31,611 nucleotides of DNA from the NCBI GenBank assembly GCA_003243255.1, contig QFQM01000038.1, positions 1-31,611 on the forward strand, in the 5' to 3' direction. Source of the stretch: Flavobacterium psychrophilum (lineage in GTDB: Bacteria > Bacteroidota > Bacteroidia > Flavobacteriales > Flavobacteriaceae). The notes under the pieces were generated by a model. It was given only the letters and a program-made list of their open reading frames with translations. It had not been told where the DNA came from and did not search any database. Shown here piece after piece: positions 1 to 7,421 of this stretch. Each line of letters starts with the position of its first letter. The first letter of the stretch is position 1. A program made the position numbers and the translations under genes.

Positions 1-316
1 TATTCTTAAGGTATACCGGTATAAAGAAAACGGCAACCACAATTAGCGATACGGCAGCCATCCATTCATAGGTGGCAATGGCAAGCCCCATCTTAAAGCC
101 GCTTCCACTCATACCGATAAATTGCTCGGCACTGATGTTACTGGCAATAAGCGATGCCCCAATAGCCCACCATGTAAGTGAGCCTTCGGCTAAAAAGTAG
201 TCGTTACTACTGGTGCTTTCTTTCTTTTTTCGCCTGTATATCCATAATCCGTAGCCTACAATAAGTACAAAGTAGAATAAGAAAACGATATAGTCGGCAG
301 TCGATAATGCTTTCAT
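1..316 (-). CDS. Sodium/sugar symporter, SSS family, N-terminal part (cut by window edge)
   Basis: Reading leftward from the ATG at 316, the frame stays open to base 1 and gives about 105 residues. The protein begins MKALSTADYIVFLFYF, an inner-membrane helix. It is followed by a basic stretch (RRKKKES) and then GASLIASNISAEQFIGMSG, which is typical of the first transmembrane region of vSGLT-like Na+/galactose or Na+/glucose symporters. The family uses the sodium gradient to bring a hexose across the inner membrane. It lies 24 bp after galT on the same strand, so it is probably the fourth gene of the galactose operon and imports the galactose that GalK/GalT use. The rest of the gene, expected to exceed 500 residues in total, lies outside the window, so substrate residues cannot be checked. 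Confidence 0.9.
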   Translation of the reverse strand, partial: MKALSTADYIVFLFYFVLIVGYGLWIYRRKKKESTSSNDYFLAEGSLTWWAIGASLIASNISAEQFIGMSGSGFKMGLAIATYEWMAAVSLIVVAVFFIPVYLKN

Positions 317-340
317 AGTTTCTTGTGTGTTAGTGTTCAG

Positions 341-1387
341 TTATATAGTTTGTTTGTAGTGTTGTTCAGGAAGATTCCTAAGAATTTCGGCACTTTTCTC
401 GGGCGAGATATCCCTTTGTGCCTCGGCCATCATCTCGTAGCCCACCATAAATTTCTTTACGGTAGCCGAACGCAGTAATGGCGGATAAAAATGCATGTGG
501 AAATGCCATTCAGGGTGTGGCTTTCCGTCAGTTGGTGTCTGATGTATCCCCGATGAATATGGGAAAGAGGTTTCAAACAGGTTGTCGTAACGTACAGTAA
601 TGGCTTTCAGAATTTCGGCGAATGCCAAAGATTCTTCAGTCGTCATTTGGGTGATATTACCAAAATGCCTTTTGCTGATGATCATGGTTTCATACGGCCA
701 TGTTGCCCAGAACGGAACCACAACAGCAAAATGCTCGTTCTCTGCCACTATACGCTCTTTCTTAACAAGCTCCTCGGCAAGATAATCGGCAAGCAGGCTT
801 TTCCCATGCTTTTCATAGTAAGCAAGCAGGTTGGCCTGTGTTTTTTCGACCAGTGTTGGCAATGACGACTGCGCCCATATCTGCCCGTGCGGGTGCGGAT
901 TGCTACAGCCCATTACAGCACCTTTATTCTCGAATATCTGTACGTGGTTAATAAAGTCTTTGCTACCCAGCTCAGTATATTGCTGTTTCCAGGCTTCAAC
1001 CACTTTTACCAGTGCGCTTACCTCCATTTCAGGAATGGTTAGGTTATGTTTTGGCGAAAAGCATATCACTTTATTGATTCCCCTTTCCGGCCTGAGTTGG
1101 AACAGATCGCTGCCCTGCGGCACTACCACTTCATCGGTAAGCAATGACGGAAAGTCGTTATCAAATACAAAAACATCAGTGTATTTGTCATTCTGTACAC
1201 CGTTTGAGCGCACATTTCCGGCGCATAGGTAGCATTCAGGGTCATATTCCGGCAATGTAGCATTAGCAGCATTTTCCTTTTGTCCCTGCCACGGCCTTTT
1301 GTTGCGGTGTGGCGATACCAGCACCCATTCCCCGGTTAAAGGATTGTAGCGCCTGTGCGGATGTTCGTTATTGTCAAATGCCTGCAT
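341..1387 (-). CDS. galT: Galactose-1-phosphate uridylyltransferase
   Basis: GalT exchanges UMP between UDP-glucose and galactose-1-phosphate in the Leloir pathway, in the cytoplasm. The 348 residues match the family's usual length. Cys52 and Cys55 (CYLC) plus His114 and His165 correspond to the zinc ligands of the E. coli enzyme. The active-site motif NPHPHGQ at 163-169 supplies His167, the residue that becomes uridylylated. The N-terminal RRYNPLTGEWVLVSPHR is also typical. The start ATG at 1387 is one base after the galK stop codon, so translation of the two genes is probably coupled. The symporter gene follows 24 bp downstream. UDP-galactose 4-epimerase, needed to close the cycle, is not in the window. 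Confidence 0.97.
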   Translation of the reverse strand: MQAFDNNEHPHRRYNPLTGEWVLVSPHRNKRPWQGQKENAANATLPEYDPECYLCAGNVRSNGVQNDKYTDVFVFDNDFPSLLTDEVVVPQGSDLFQLRPERGINKVICFSPKHNLTIPEMEVSALVKVVEAWKQQYTELGSKDFINHVQIFENKGAVMGCSNPHPHGQIWAQSSLPTLVEKTQANLLAYYEKHGKSLLADYLAEELVKKERIVAENEHFAVVVPFWATWPYETMIISKRHFGNITQMTTEESLAFAEILKAITVRYDNLFETSFPYSSGIHQTPTDGKPHPEWHFHMHFYPPLLRSATVKKFMVGYEMMAEAQRDISPEKSAEILRNLPEQHYKQTI

Positions 1388-1388
1388 G

Positions 1389-2558
1389 TTATTTTTTATA
1401 AAGGGTTGTACCTTTTGAAATCTTAATCTTATACGGTTTCAGCGTAATGCCGAATTTGGCTTTATACTCAGCACTTACACGCTCTATAAGTGCATCTTCG
1501 CTGCCTTTTTTCACCAGGTTGATGGAGCATCCGCCAAAACCTCCGCCCATCATACGTGATCCTAACACATTTTCGTCGTTCCTTACAGCATCTACAAGAA
1601 AGTCGATCTCCTCGCAGCTTACCTCATAACCTTTCGAAAGTCCGTCGTGGGTAGCAAACATCAGTTGGCCCAATTTAGCAAAATCCGAGGCTTCAAGCGC
1701 ATCAACGGCATCAAGCACACGCTGAATTTCCTGTACTACAAACAGGCAACGCTTAAAATTGATCTCACTCAGTTGTTCTCGCTGCGCAATAACCTGCTGC
1801 TCACTGCAATCACGGAAAGTTTTCACTTCCGGATAAGCCGCTTTCAAAACTGCTAATCCTGCCTCAACCTCTTGCCTGCGGGTATTGTAACCTGAGGTAA
1901 GGTGGGTATGTTTTACTTTACTATCCAGCAATAATAGGGAATAATCTTTAAAATCGGCTTTATGGTATTCATATTCCAGCGAATTGCAGTCCAGTTTTAT
2001 CACGCTGTTCTTTTTACCGAACACCGAAGCAAACTGATCCATAATACCGCAGTTTACACCCACAAAGGTGTGCTCCGACTTCTGGCCTATCAGGGCGATT
2101 TCTTCTTTAGTCAGCCCAAGATCAAACATATGGCTGAATATATAACCTATACCACACTCCAGTGCCGCCGAAGAAGACAAGCCTGCCCCCATAGGGATGG
2201 TACTGCTAAAAACGATATTTACTCCCTTAAGCGCATTACTCCTGCCTTTGAGCTGATGAATAACCCCAAGTATATAATTGGCCCACATAATTTCAGAAGG
2301 CTTCAGTTCGTCATTAATATCAAAAGTATAGGTTTCGCCAAGGTCTTTAGCTACGATAGTGCATTTTGAGCTTCCTGATTCTGACACCACAAAGCAAATA
2401 TATTTGTTGATGGCTGCCGGAAGTACAAAGCCATCGTTATAATCTACGTGTTCACCAATCACATTTATCCTGCCCGGAGACAGGAAAATGTGCTGTGATT
2501 CGGTTCCAAATGCAGCCTCAAAGCCTGCTGTAACCTGTTTAATTAACTTCTTTTTCAT
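1389..2558 (-). CDS. galK: Galactokinase
   Basis: GalK phosphorylates alpha-D-galactose with ATP to galactose-1-phosphate. It is a GHMP-family kinase of 389 residues, the usual size. The galactokinase signature PGRINVIGEHVDYNDG is at 28-43. The phosphate-binding GAGLSSSAAL is at 124-133. The likely catalytic base Asp174 is in GIMDQF, and the C-terminal glycine-rich motif MGGGFGG is at 337-343. No signal peptide is present, so it acts in the cytoplasm. It sits 22 bp after galM and one base before galT in a tight minus-strand operon. No key residue is missing. Confidence 0.97.
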   Translation of the reverse strand: MKKKLIKQVTAGFEAAFGTESQHIFLSPGRINVIGEHVDYNDGFVLPAAINKYICFVVSESGSSKCTIVAKDLGETYTFDINDELKPSEIMWANYILGVIHQLKGRSNALKGVNIVFSSTIPMGAGLSSSAALECGIGYIFSHMFDLGLTKEEIALIGQKSEHTFVGVNCGIMDQFASVFGKKNSVIKLDCNSLEYEYHKADFKDYSLLLLDSKVKHTHLTSGYNTRRQEVEAGLAVLKAAYPEVKTFRDCSEQQVIAQREQLSEINFKRCLFVVQEIQRVLDAVDALEASDFAKLGQLMFATHDGLSKGYEVSCEEIDFLVDAVRNDENVLGSRMMGGGFGGCSINLVKKGSEDALIERVSAEYKAKFGITLKPYKIKISKGTTLYKK

Positions 2559-2580
2559 GTATCTTTTACCTTAACAGGCC

Positions 2581-3636
2581 TTATATCGTTTCAAATTTCC
2601 AGGTTGTTTTCTGGATATAGGTTTCGCCTTTGCGCAATACCGCATTTGGGAAATTGTCATGGTTTGGTGCATCCGGAAAATTCTGGGTTTCAAAGCAAAT
2701 CCCACTCTGCGGATGATAAGCAACACCTTCTTTTCCTTCTATTTTGCCAAAACAATTACCTCCCACATAAATATGCACCGAAGGCTGATCGGTAAGTACC
2801 GTCATTTTAAGCCCCGTTACATCACTTGATAGCGTTGCTGCAGGTTGTGCATTAGCAGCAAGCACGAACGAATTGTCAATTTTTGAAGGGCAGGCCGAAG
2901 GTTTCCTGAAATCATATCCTTTTTCAGCAACCTCAATATAGCTGCCTGTAGGTATGCCTTCATCATTAATAGCAACCAAAGCCTCGCTGTTTACCATCAA
3001 CTGTTGTTTCAGCACATCGCTTTTGTGTCCGTCAAGGTTAAAATAGCTGTGCTGTGTAAGGTTTATCACTGTATCCTGGCTGCTTTTCGCAGCATAATCG
3101 ATTTTTATCTCATTATCCGCTGTAAGCGTATAGGTTACTTCGGTAACCAACTCCCCGGGAAAACGTTCATCTCCGTCAGGACTGGTATATGCAAAAGTTA
3201 TTGAAGCGTTATCAGCTTCCTGCTTTACTTCTTTTACCTGCCATACTACACGGCAAAAGCCATATTTGCCACCATGCAGCGTGTTCTCGCCAAGATTTTT
3301 ATCAAGGCTGTACTGCTTTCCGTCTATCTGAAAGCTGCCATTAGCAATGCGCCCGGCATAGCGACCAATAATTGCCCCAAAGTAAGGCGGGCTTGGCAAT
3401 CCATACGAATCAACATAGCCTTCAATGGAGTCAAATCCTAAAACCACATCGGTCTTCACATTGTCTTTACCCGTAACAAATAGCGAACGTATAGCAGCTC
3501 CGTAGGTAATAAACGTTAACTCAAGCCCTTTGCCATTGGTAAGCGTATATTCATAAACATTTGTACCATCAGCCAGGGTGCCGAATAATTTCGCAATAGT
3601 CGTATCAGTAAAATGTGAAATGTGATTTTTTTCCAT
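2581..3636 (-). CDS. galM: Aldose 1-epimerase (galactose mutarotase)
   Basis: GalM interconverts beta- and alpha-D-galactose so that galactokinase receives the alpha anomer released or imported as a mixture. The 351-residue protein shows the family's order of motifs: YGAAIRSL near 45, GRYAGRIANG at 91-100, LHGG with His121, TQHSYFNL with His196 (proposed acid) and CFETQNFPDAPNH with Glu316 (proposed base). No signal peptide is visible, unlike many Bacteroidota mutarotases that are secreted, so it should be cytoplasmic. It is the first gene of the minus-strand operon galM-galK-galT-symporter and diverges from the GntR-type regulator. The ATG at 3636 follows a predicted promoter element at 3659-3666. 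Confidence 0.96.
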   Translation of the reverse strand: MEKNHISHFTDTTIAKLFGTLADGTNVYEYTLTNGKGLELTFITYGAAIRSLFVTGKDNVKTDVVLGFDSIEGYVDSYGLPSPPYFGAIIGRYAGRIANGSFQIDGKQYSLDKNLGENTLHGGKYGFCRVVWQVKEVKQEADNASITFAYTSPDGDERFPGELVTEVTYTLTADNEIKIDYAAKSSQDTVINLTQHSYFNLDGHKSDVLKQQLMVNSEALVAINDEGIPTGSYIEVAEKGYDFRKPSACPSKIDNSFVLAANAQPAATLSSDVTGLKMTVLTDQPSVHIYVGGNCFGKIEGKEGVAYHPQSGICFETQNFPDAPNHDNFPNAVLRKGETYIQKTTWKFETI

Positions 3637-3658
3637 TATTTTTTTATCGAATCAGCAC

Positions 3659-3666
3659 CAAATGTA
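3659..3666 (-). promoter_or_regulatory. Predicted -7 element of the galM operon promoter
   Basis: Read on the minus strand these bases are TACATTTG, an exact match to the Bacteroidota -7 consensus TAnnTTTG. They lie about 23 bases before the galM ATG. The -33 position, roughly 19 bases further upstream, is a poor TTG match and is covered by the TACCAGT repeats. That arrangement would let a bound regulator compete with the sigma factor. This is a pattern match only. Confidence 0.45.
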
Positions 3667-3687
3667 AAAGTTAATACATAACAGTCA

Positions 3688-3725
3688 TACCAGTACCTAC
3701 CAGTTTTTGTATCTTTACCACCAGT
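3688..3725. promoter_or_regulatory. Candidate operator for the galactose regulator: three ACCAGT repeats
   Basis: The galM/regulator intergenic region contains TACCAGT at 3688-3694 and 3698-3704 and CACCAGT at 3719-3725. The starts are 10 and 21 bases apart, so all three copies face the same side of the helix. They lie upstream of the predicted galM -7 element and directly before the regulator gene. That fits one regulator controlling both the gal operon and itself. The assignment to the neighbouring GntR-type protein is inferred from position only. Confidence 0.45.
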
Positions 3726-3738
3726 TTACATTTTGGTA

Positions 3739-4737
3739 ATGAAAATAATAAACATCGATAGCCGCCACAGTTTGCCCAAATACAAGCAGATCATCTTATC
3801 TGTAGAAACAGCCATTGCCGAAAAACGCCTTAAGCGGGGCGATAAGCTGCCATCAGTAAACAAAGTAGCCCTGGAATTTTCCCTTTCGAGGGACACTGTG
3901 CTCCTGGCTTATGACGAACTTAAAAAGCGGGGAATCATCTATGCCCGATTAGGCAAAGGCTATTATATAAAAAGCGAGGAATTCAGTTTTGAACAACGCA
4001 TTTTCCTGCTGTTTGACGAATTCAATTCGTTCAAGGAAGACCTTTACAATTCGTTTATCGAAACTATGGCCAATAATGCCCAGATCGATATCTTCTTCCA
4101 TTATTTCAGCATTGAGGTTTTTAAGAAACTGATAAACGAGAATAACGGCGACTATTCTAAATACATCATAATGCCCACTACCCTTAAAGGGGCAGCAGCG
4201 GCCATAAAGGCCTTACCAAAAAATGATGTTTACATACTGGACCAAACCAACGACGAGTTAAACGGCTATCCGTCTGTACATCAAAATTTCGTAAGGGATA
4301 TGTATAACGGACTGTCGCAGGGCAAAGAAAAACTACAGAAATACCGAAAGCTGATTCTGATCTTTCCGGCATTTAAGCAACCTCCGGGCATGGCCGAAGG
4401 CTTTACCAATTTTTGCACGGACAATGGGTTTGATTACGAGATAATCGCCGATTTTGAGAAAAGGCAGCTAAAACACGGTGAGGTATATGTGATCCCTAAT
4501 GACCGCCACCTGGTAAGCGTTATGGAGCAGGCTCGCGAACGCCACTTAAAGATAGGAACCGATGTGGGTGTAATATCGTATAACGATACTCCGCTTAAAA
4601 AAGTAGTGGGCCAAGGCATTACTACCATTTCTACCGACTTTACCGAAATGGGAAGACTATTAGCCCAAATGATACTGTCGCAGGATAAAACCCAGATTGA
4701 GAATAAGAGCAGGTTGATTGAGAGGGGGTCGTTGTAG
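3739..4737 (+). CDS. GntR-family transcriptional regulator with LacI-like sugar-sensing domain
   Basis: The first 70 residues form a GntR-type winged helix: LPKYKQIILSVETAI, then GDKLPSVNKVALEFSLSRDT, then LKKRGIIYARLGKGYYI. The remaining 260 or so residues look like a periplasmic-binding-protein fold as in LacI proteins, ending with DVGVISYNDTPLKKVV and GITTISTDFTEMGRLLAQMI. The architecture matches Bacteroidota sugar regulators such as the fucose regulator FucR. Because the gene diverges from galM-galK-galT, galactose or a derivative is the likely effector, and it probably acts as a repressor. The frame could extend to a TTG at 3733, but the ATG at 3739 starts a better N-terminus (MKIINIDSRHSLPKYKQ). 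The product would be 332 residues. Confidence 0.88.
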   Translation: MKIINIDSRHSLPKYKQIILSVETAIAEKRLKRGDKLPSVNKVALEFSLSRDTVLLAYDELKKRGIIYARLGKGYYIKSEEFSFEQRIFLLFDEFNSFKEDLYNSFIETMANNAQIDIFFHYFSIEVFKKLINENNGDYSKYIIMPTTLKGAAAAIKALPKNDVYILDQTNDELNGYPSVHQNFVRDMYNGLSQGKEKLQKYRKLILIFPAFKQPPGMAEGFTNFCTDNGFDYEIIADFEKRQLKHGEVYVIPNDRHLVSVMEQARERHLKIGTDVGVISYNDTPLKKVVGQGITTISTDFTEMGRLLAQMILSQDKTQIENKSRLIERGSL

Positions 4738-4787
4738 ATTGATCTCATTATATCATTGGCCTCACCCCCTCCCGATAGCTACCGGCT

Positions 4788-4895
4788 GAGTAGGATTCCC
4801 CTCCTCCGGAGGGGTGGCTGAAAGCCGGGGTGGTTTATTAATTATTCTACTACCCCGCCCTACGGGCACCCCTCCGGAGGAGGGGAATCTTACTC
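4788..4895. repeat. Long imperfect palindrome (CTCCGGAG-type dispersed repeat)
   Basis: The arms 4788-4816 and 4867-4895 are reverse complements at 28 of 29 positions. Both contain CCCCTCCTCCGGAGGGG-like cores. An inner, less perfect pair (around 4818-4834 and 4848-4866) extends the stem around an AT-rich loop. It fills the space between the convergent galactose regulator and Nudix regulator genes. Related CTCCTCCGGAG cores recur at 27418 and 27468. It resembles the short palindromic repeats scattered through Bacteroidota intergenic regions. No coding sequence is supported in 4738-4959. Confidence 0.75.
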
Positions 4896-4914
4896 ATACC
4901 CAAAACATGTATTC

Positions 4915-4940
4915 AAAAAAAAGAGCCCCTAAGGGCTCTT
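4915..4940 (-). terminator. Intrinsic terminator of the Nudix regulator gene
   Basis: AAGAGCCC at 4921-4928 pairs with GGGCTCTT at 4933-4940 around a CTAA loop. On the minus strand the stem is followed by an eight-base T run (4922 down to 4915). It lies 19 bases after the end of the minus-strand Nudix regulator gene. Confidence 0.8.
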
Positions 4941-4959
4941 ACGCATATATACAAACGAT

Positions 4960-5679
4960 TTAAAACTCAAAGTTAAAACCCTTTTTGGTGAGCTTTTCAT
5001 AGATCTTAGGATCAAACTCATAAAGCTCAGCGGCACGATGGGAAACATCTTTTTGTTTTTCACCAAGGGCTACAAGCAGTTTCATACGCAATATTTTCCT
5101 TCTGAAGTTTGATTTGTCCATTTCTACCCCAAGAATCTCTTCATAAAGCTGCATCAGTTCGAAAAGAGTAAATTTTTCAGGCAGCAGGTTAAATCCTATC
5201 GGAGCCTGTTTCACCCTTGTCTGAAGATTCGTAAGGCTATAAGTAAGGATTTCGGTATGGTCGTAAATAAGATTAGGAACATCGGAAATCTTGTACCATT
5301 TGGCATCGGAAGCCGTAAAACCGGCACGGATATTATAATCTTCCCTTTTTACCAGCGCATAGTAACCTATAGTAATAACGCGTCCCAACGGAAAACGATC
5401 CGGTTCGCCAAAGGCCTTAAGCTGTTCAAGGTAAATATTGTCAAGGCCGGTAAGATCGGCCAACAGCCTGTGCGCCGCATTATCGATACTTTCATTTTCA
5501 AGAATCCACCCTCCGGGAAGACCCCATTCGCCTTTTCGGATACCTTCACCGTGCTCTACTAAAAGCACTTCAAGGCTCCCTTTATCGAATCCAAAAATAA
5601 CACAGTCGATCGTAATGGAATTCATTACCGAACGCTCCGAAATTTTCCCAGATTCTTTATCTATAATTTTTTTTGCCAT
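4960..5679 (-). CDS. Nudix-fold transcriptional regulator (AraR/NrtR type), candidate xylose/pentose repressor
   Basis: The 239-residue protein has a Nudix domain (about 18-150) followed by a winged-helix domain (about 155-235, LLPEKFTLFELMQLYEEIL... NFRRKILRMKLL). This two-domain plan is that of NrtR and of AraR, the arabinose repressor described in Bacteroides. The Nudix box at 57-79 keeps G57, E63 and R71, but the catalytic REUxEExGU segment reads RLLADLTGL. Hydrolase activity is therefore unlikely and the domain probably binds a sugar or nucleotide ligand. It diverges from xylB-xylA and the SusC/D genes, so xylose or arabinose is the likely effector. The ATG at 5679 is preferred over the GTG at 5682. 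Which pentose it senses is inference. Confidence 0.87.
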   Translation of the reverse strand: MAKKIIDKESGKISERSVMNSITIDCVIFGFDKGSLEVLLVEHGEGIRKGEWGLPGGWILENESIDNAAHRLLADLTGLDNIYLEQLKAFGEPDRFPLGRVITIGYYALVKREDYNIRAGFTASDAKWYKISDVPNLIYDHTEILTYSLTNLQTRVKQAPIGFNLLPEKFTLFELMQLYEEILGVEMDKSNFRRKILRMKLLVALGEKQKDVSHRAAELYEFDPKIYEKLTKKGFNFEF

Positions 5680-5698
5680 CACTCATGTTAAGTCCCAA

Positions 5699-5730
5699 CG
5701 AATATAGGGATTTTTTCAAAACCACCAACA
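5699..5730 (-). promoter_or_regulatory. Possible promoter of the Nudix regulator gene
   Basis: On the minus strand TGTTG (5730-5726) and TATATTCG (5706-5699) are separated by 19 bases. This resembles the Bacteroidota -33/-7 pair with one mismatch in the -7 element. It lies about 20 bases before the ATG. It is a moderate pattern match. Confidence 0.35.
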
Positions 5731-5801
5731 TACAGTATTTTTTTACATATCCTCTAATAAACTAGCTTACAGATAATAATAATTAAATTTTTCACTTAAT
5801 G

Positions 5802-5834
5802 TTTTGTTAATATGAAAATAATGTTTTATACTTG
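5802..5834 (+). promoter_or_regulatory. Predicted promoter of the xylB-xylA-susC operon
   Basis: TTTTG at 5802-5806 and TATACTTG at 5827-5834 are 20 bases apart. They match the Bacteroidota -33 TTTG and -7 TAnnTTTG elements with a single mismatch. Transcription would begin near 5840 and leave a leader of about 85 bases before the xylB ATG at 5926. No comparable promoter is visible between xylB and the hairpin at 14370, so this one probably serves xylB, xylA, susC, susD and the lipoprotein gene. Confidence 0.6.
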
Positions 5835-5849
5835 TGGTCAAATTAACCA
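5835..5849. promoter_or_regulatory. Candidate operator of the Nudix regulator
   Basis: TGGTCAAATTAACCA is an odd-length palindrome: around the central base, 12 of 14 flanking positions are symmetric. It starts on the base after the -7 element and covers the expected transcription start, a position where a bound repressor would block initiation. The divergent Nudix regulator is the obvious candidate to bind it. Confidence 0.5.
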
Positions 5850-5925
5850 TAAGAAAAAACGATGTAGTATATTAGCCGCCGGAAATTTCTTAATAGTTAG
5901 TTTACAAATACCAAATATTCAGGTT

Positions 5926-7407
5926 ATGCATTTTTTAGGAATAGACTTAGGAAGCTCATCAATAAAACTTTCGGTACTCGATGCCGAAAAAGGAGACATT
6001 ATTGCCTCAGTGAGCGTACCTCATTCTGAGATGGATATTATAGCGCCAAAATTTGGCTGGGCAGAACAGGATCCTAACCTTTGGTGGGATTATGTTAAGT
6101 CGGGCATCAGCCAGTTAGGGCAAAAACAAAATGTAGACCTTAAGCGCATAGCAGGTATAGGGATTGCATACCAAATGCATGGCCTTGTACTTACTGATGC
6201 GCAACTGAATCCGGTTCGCCCATCGATTATATGGTGCGACAGCCGTGCGGCAGAAATAGGCGATAGTATTTATGACATGATGGGACACCAAAATGCACAA
6301 AGCATCATTTTGGGAAGCCCTGGCAACTTTACCGCTTCTAAACTGAAGTGGGTTAAAGACAACGAACCTGAAACTTTTGCAAAAGCAGTACATTTTATGC
6401 TTCCGGGCGATTTTATAGCCGCAAAACTTTCAGGAAAAGCACAAACAAGCACTTCCGGGTTATCAGAAGCCGCTTTATGGAACTTCTCAAAAGGCCGCCT
6501 GGCAACAGAAGTGCTGGAAGCAATGGAGCTACCAACAAGCCTTGTCCCTGAAATTGTAGCTAATTTTGGCCTCCAGGCAGACATCAACCCTTCAATCGCT
6601 TCAGAACTTGGCCTGAACCCAACAGTAAAAATCACGTATCGTGCCGGCGACCAGCCTAACAACGCACTTTCGCTTAACGTACTGAAACCGGGAGAAATAG
6701 CTACTACCGCAGGAACATCGGCAGTTGTATATGCCGTAAGCGACAATGATACTTATGATGCCAACAACCGCATCAACACTTTTCTTCACGTAAACAATAC
6801 CGAAACCGAAAAACGCAATGGCGTTATGCTGTGCATCAACGGATCGGGTATACTATACCAATGGCTTCGCAGGATAATGTCAGCAGGAAGCAATGAGCTT
6901 ATCTCTTACGATAAACTTAATGCTGAAGCGGCAAAAGCACCCATTGGAAGCGAAGGGCTTCGCTTTTACCCTTTTGGTAATGGCGTAGAGCGCATTTTCA
7001 ATAACAAGCCTGCCACATCGGGCATACAAAACCTTAACTTCAACATCCATCAGTCACCACACCTTGTACGCTCAGCCTGCGAGGGTATCGTGTTTGCCAT
7101 GAACTATGGCTTTGACGTGATGAAATCGGTTGGGGCATCGGGTACTGTAGTTCGTGCCGGGAAAGCAAACCTGTTCCTGAGTCCGGTATTCAGGGAGATT
7201 TTTGCCAACACTACCCAAACTACCGTAGAGCTTTACAACACCGCAGGAGCCGATGGTGCTGCACGCGGAGCTGCCTATGGCTATGGCTATTACAAGTCGC
7301 TTGATGAGGCTTTTGACAGCCTGAAATGCCTGGAGCGCATCGAGCCTACTAAAGATTTAACCGCGCAATATGCGGAAATTTATCAAAACTGGAAAAACAC
7401 TATTTAA
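5926..7407 (+). CDS. xylB: Xylulokinase
   Basis: XylB phosphorylates D-xylulose to xylulose-5-phosphate, which enters the pentose phosphate pathway. It is a FGGY-family kinase. The N-terminal phosphate motif is GIDLGSSSIKLSVLD (5-19). The substrate-binding MHG is at 84-86, WCDSRA at 103-108, and the catalytic Asp242 is in AGDQPNN, the equivalent of Asp233 in E. coli. Near the C-terminus come GTSAVVY and RSACEGIVFAMNYG. The open frame extends 38 codons upstream, but that stretch runs through the predicted promoter and operator. The ATG at 5926, giving 493 residues, is therefore chosen. It is the first gene of the xylose/PUL operon and xylA follows 14 bp downstream. Confidence 0.96.
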   Translation: MHFLGIDLGSSSIKLSVLDAEKGDIIASVSVPHSEMDIIAPKFGWAEQDPNLWWDYVKSGISQLGQKQNVDLKRIAGIGIAYQMHGLVLTDAQLNPVRPSIIWCDSRAAEIGDSIYDMMGHQNAQSIILGSPGNFTASKLKWVKDNEPETFAKAVHFMLPGDFIAAKLSGKAQTSTSGLSEAALWNFSKGRLATEVLEAMELPTSLVPEIVANFGLQADINPSIASELGLNPTVKITYRAGDQPNNALSLNVLKPGEIATTAGTSAVVYAVSDNDTYDANNRINTFLHVNNTETEKRNGVMLCINGSGILYQWLRRIMSAGSNELISYDKLNAEAAKAPIGSEGLRFYPFGNGVERIFNNKPATSGIQNLNFNIHQSPHLVRSACEGIVFAMNYGFDVMKSVGASGTVVRAGKANLFLSPVFREIFANTTQTTVELYNTAGADGAARGAAYGYGYYKSLDEAFDSLKCLERIEPTKDLTAQYAEIYQNWKNTI

Positions 7408-7421
7408 TATAATTCAATACA

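Noticed and set aside
5812..5925. 38-codon N-terminal extension of xylB
   Set aside because: It runs through the predicted promoter and operator. The family start GIDLGSSS follows directly after the ATG at 5926.
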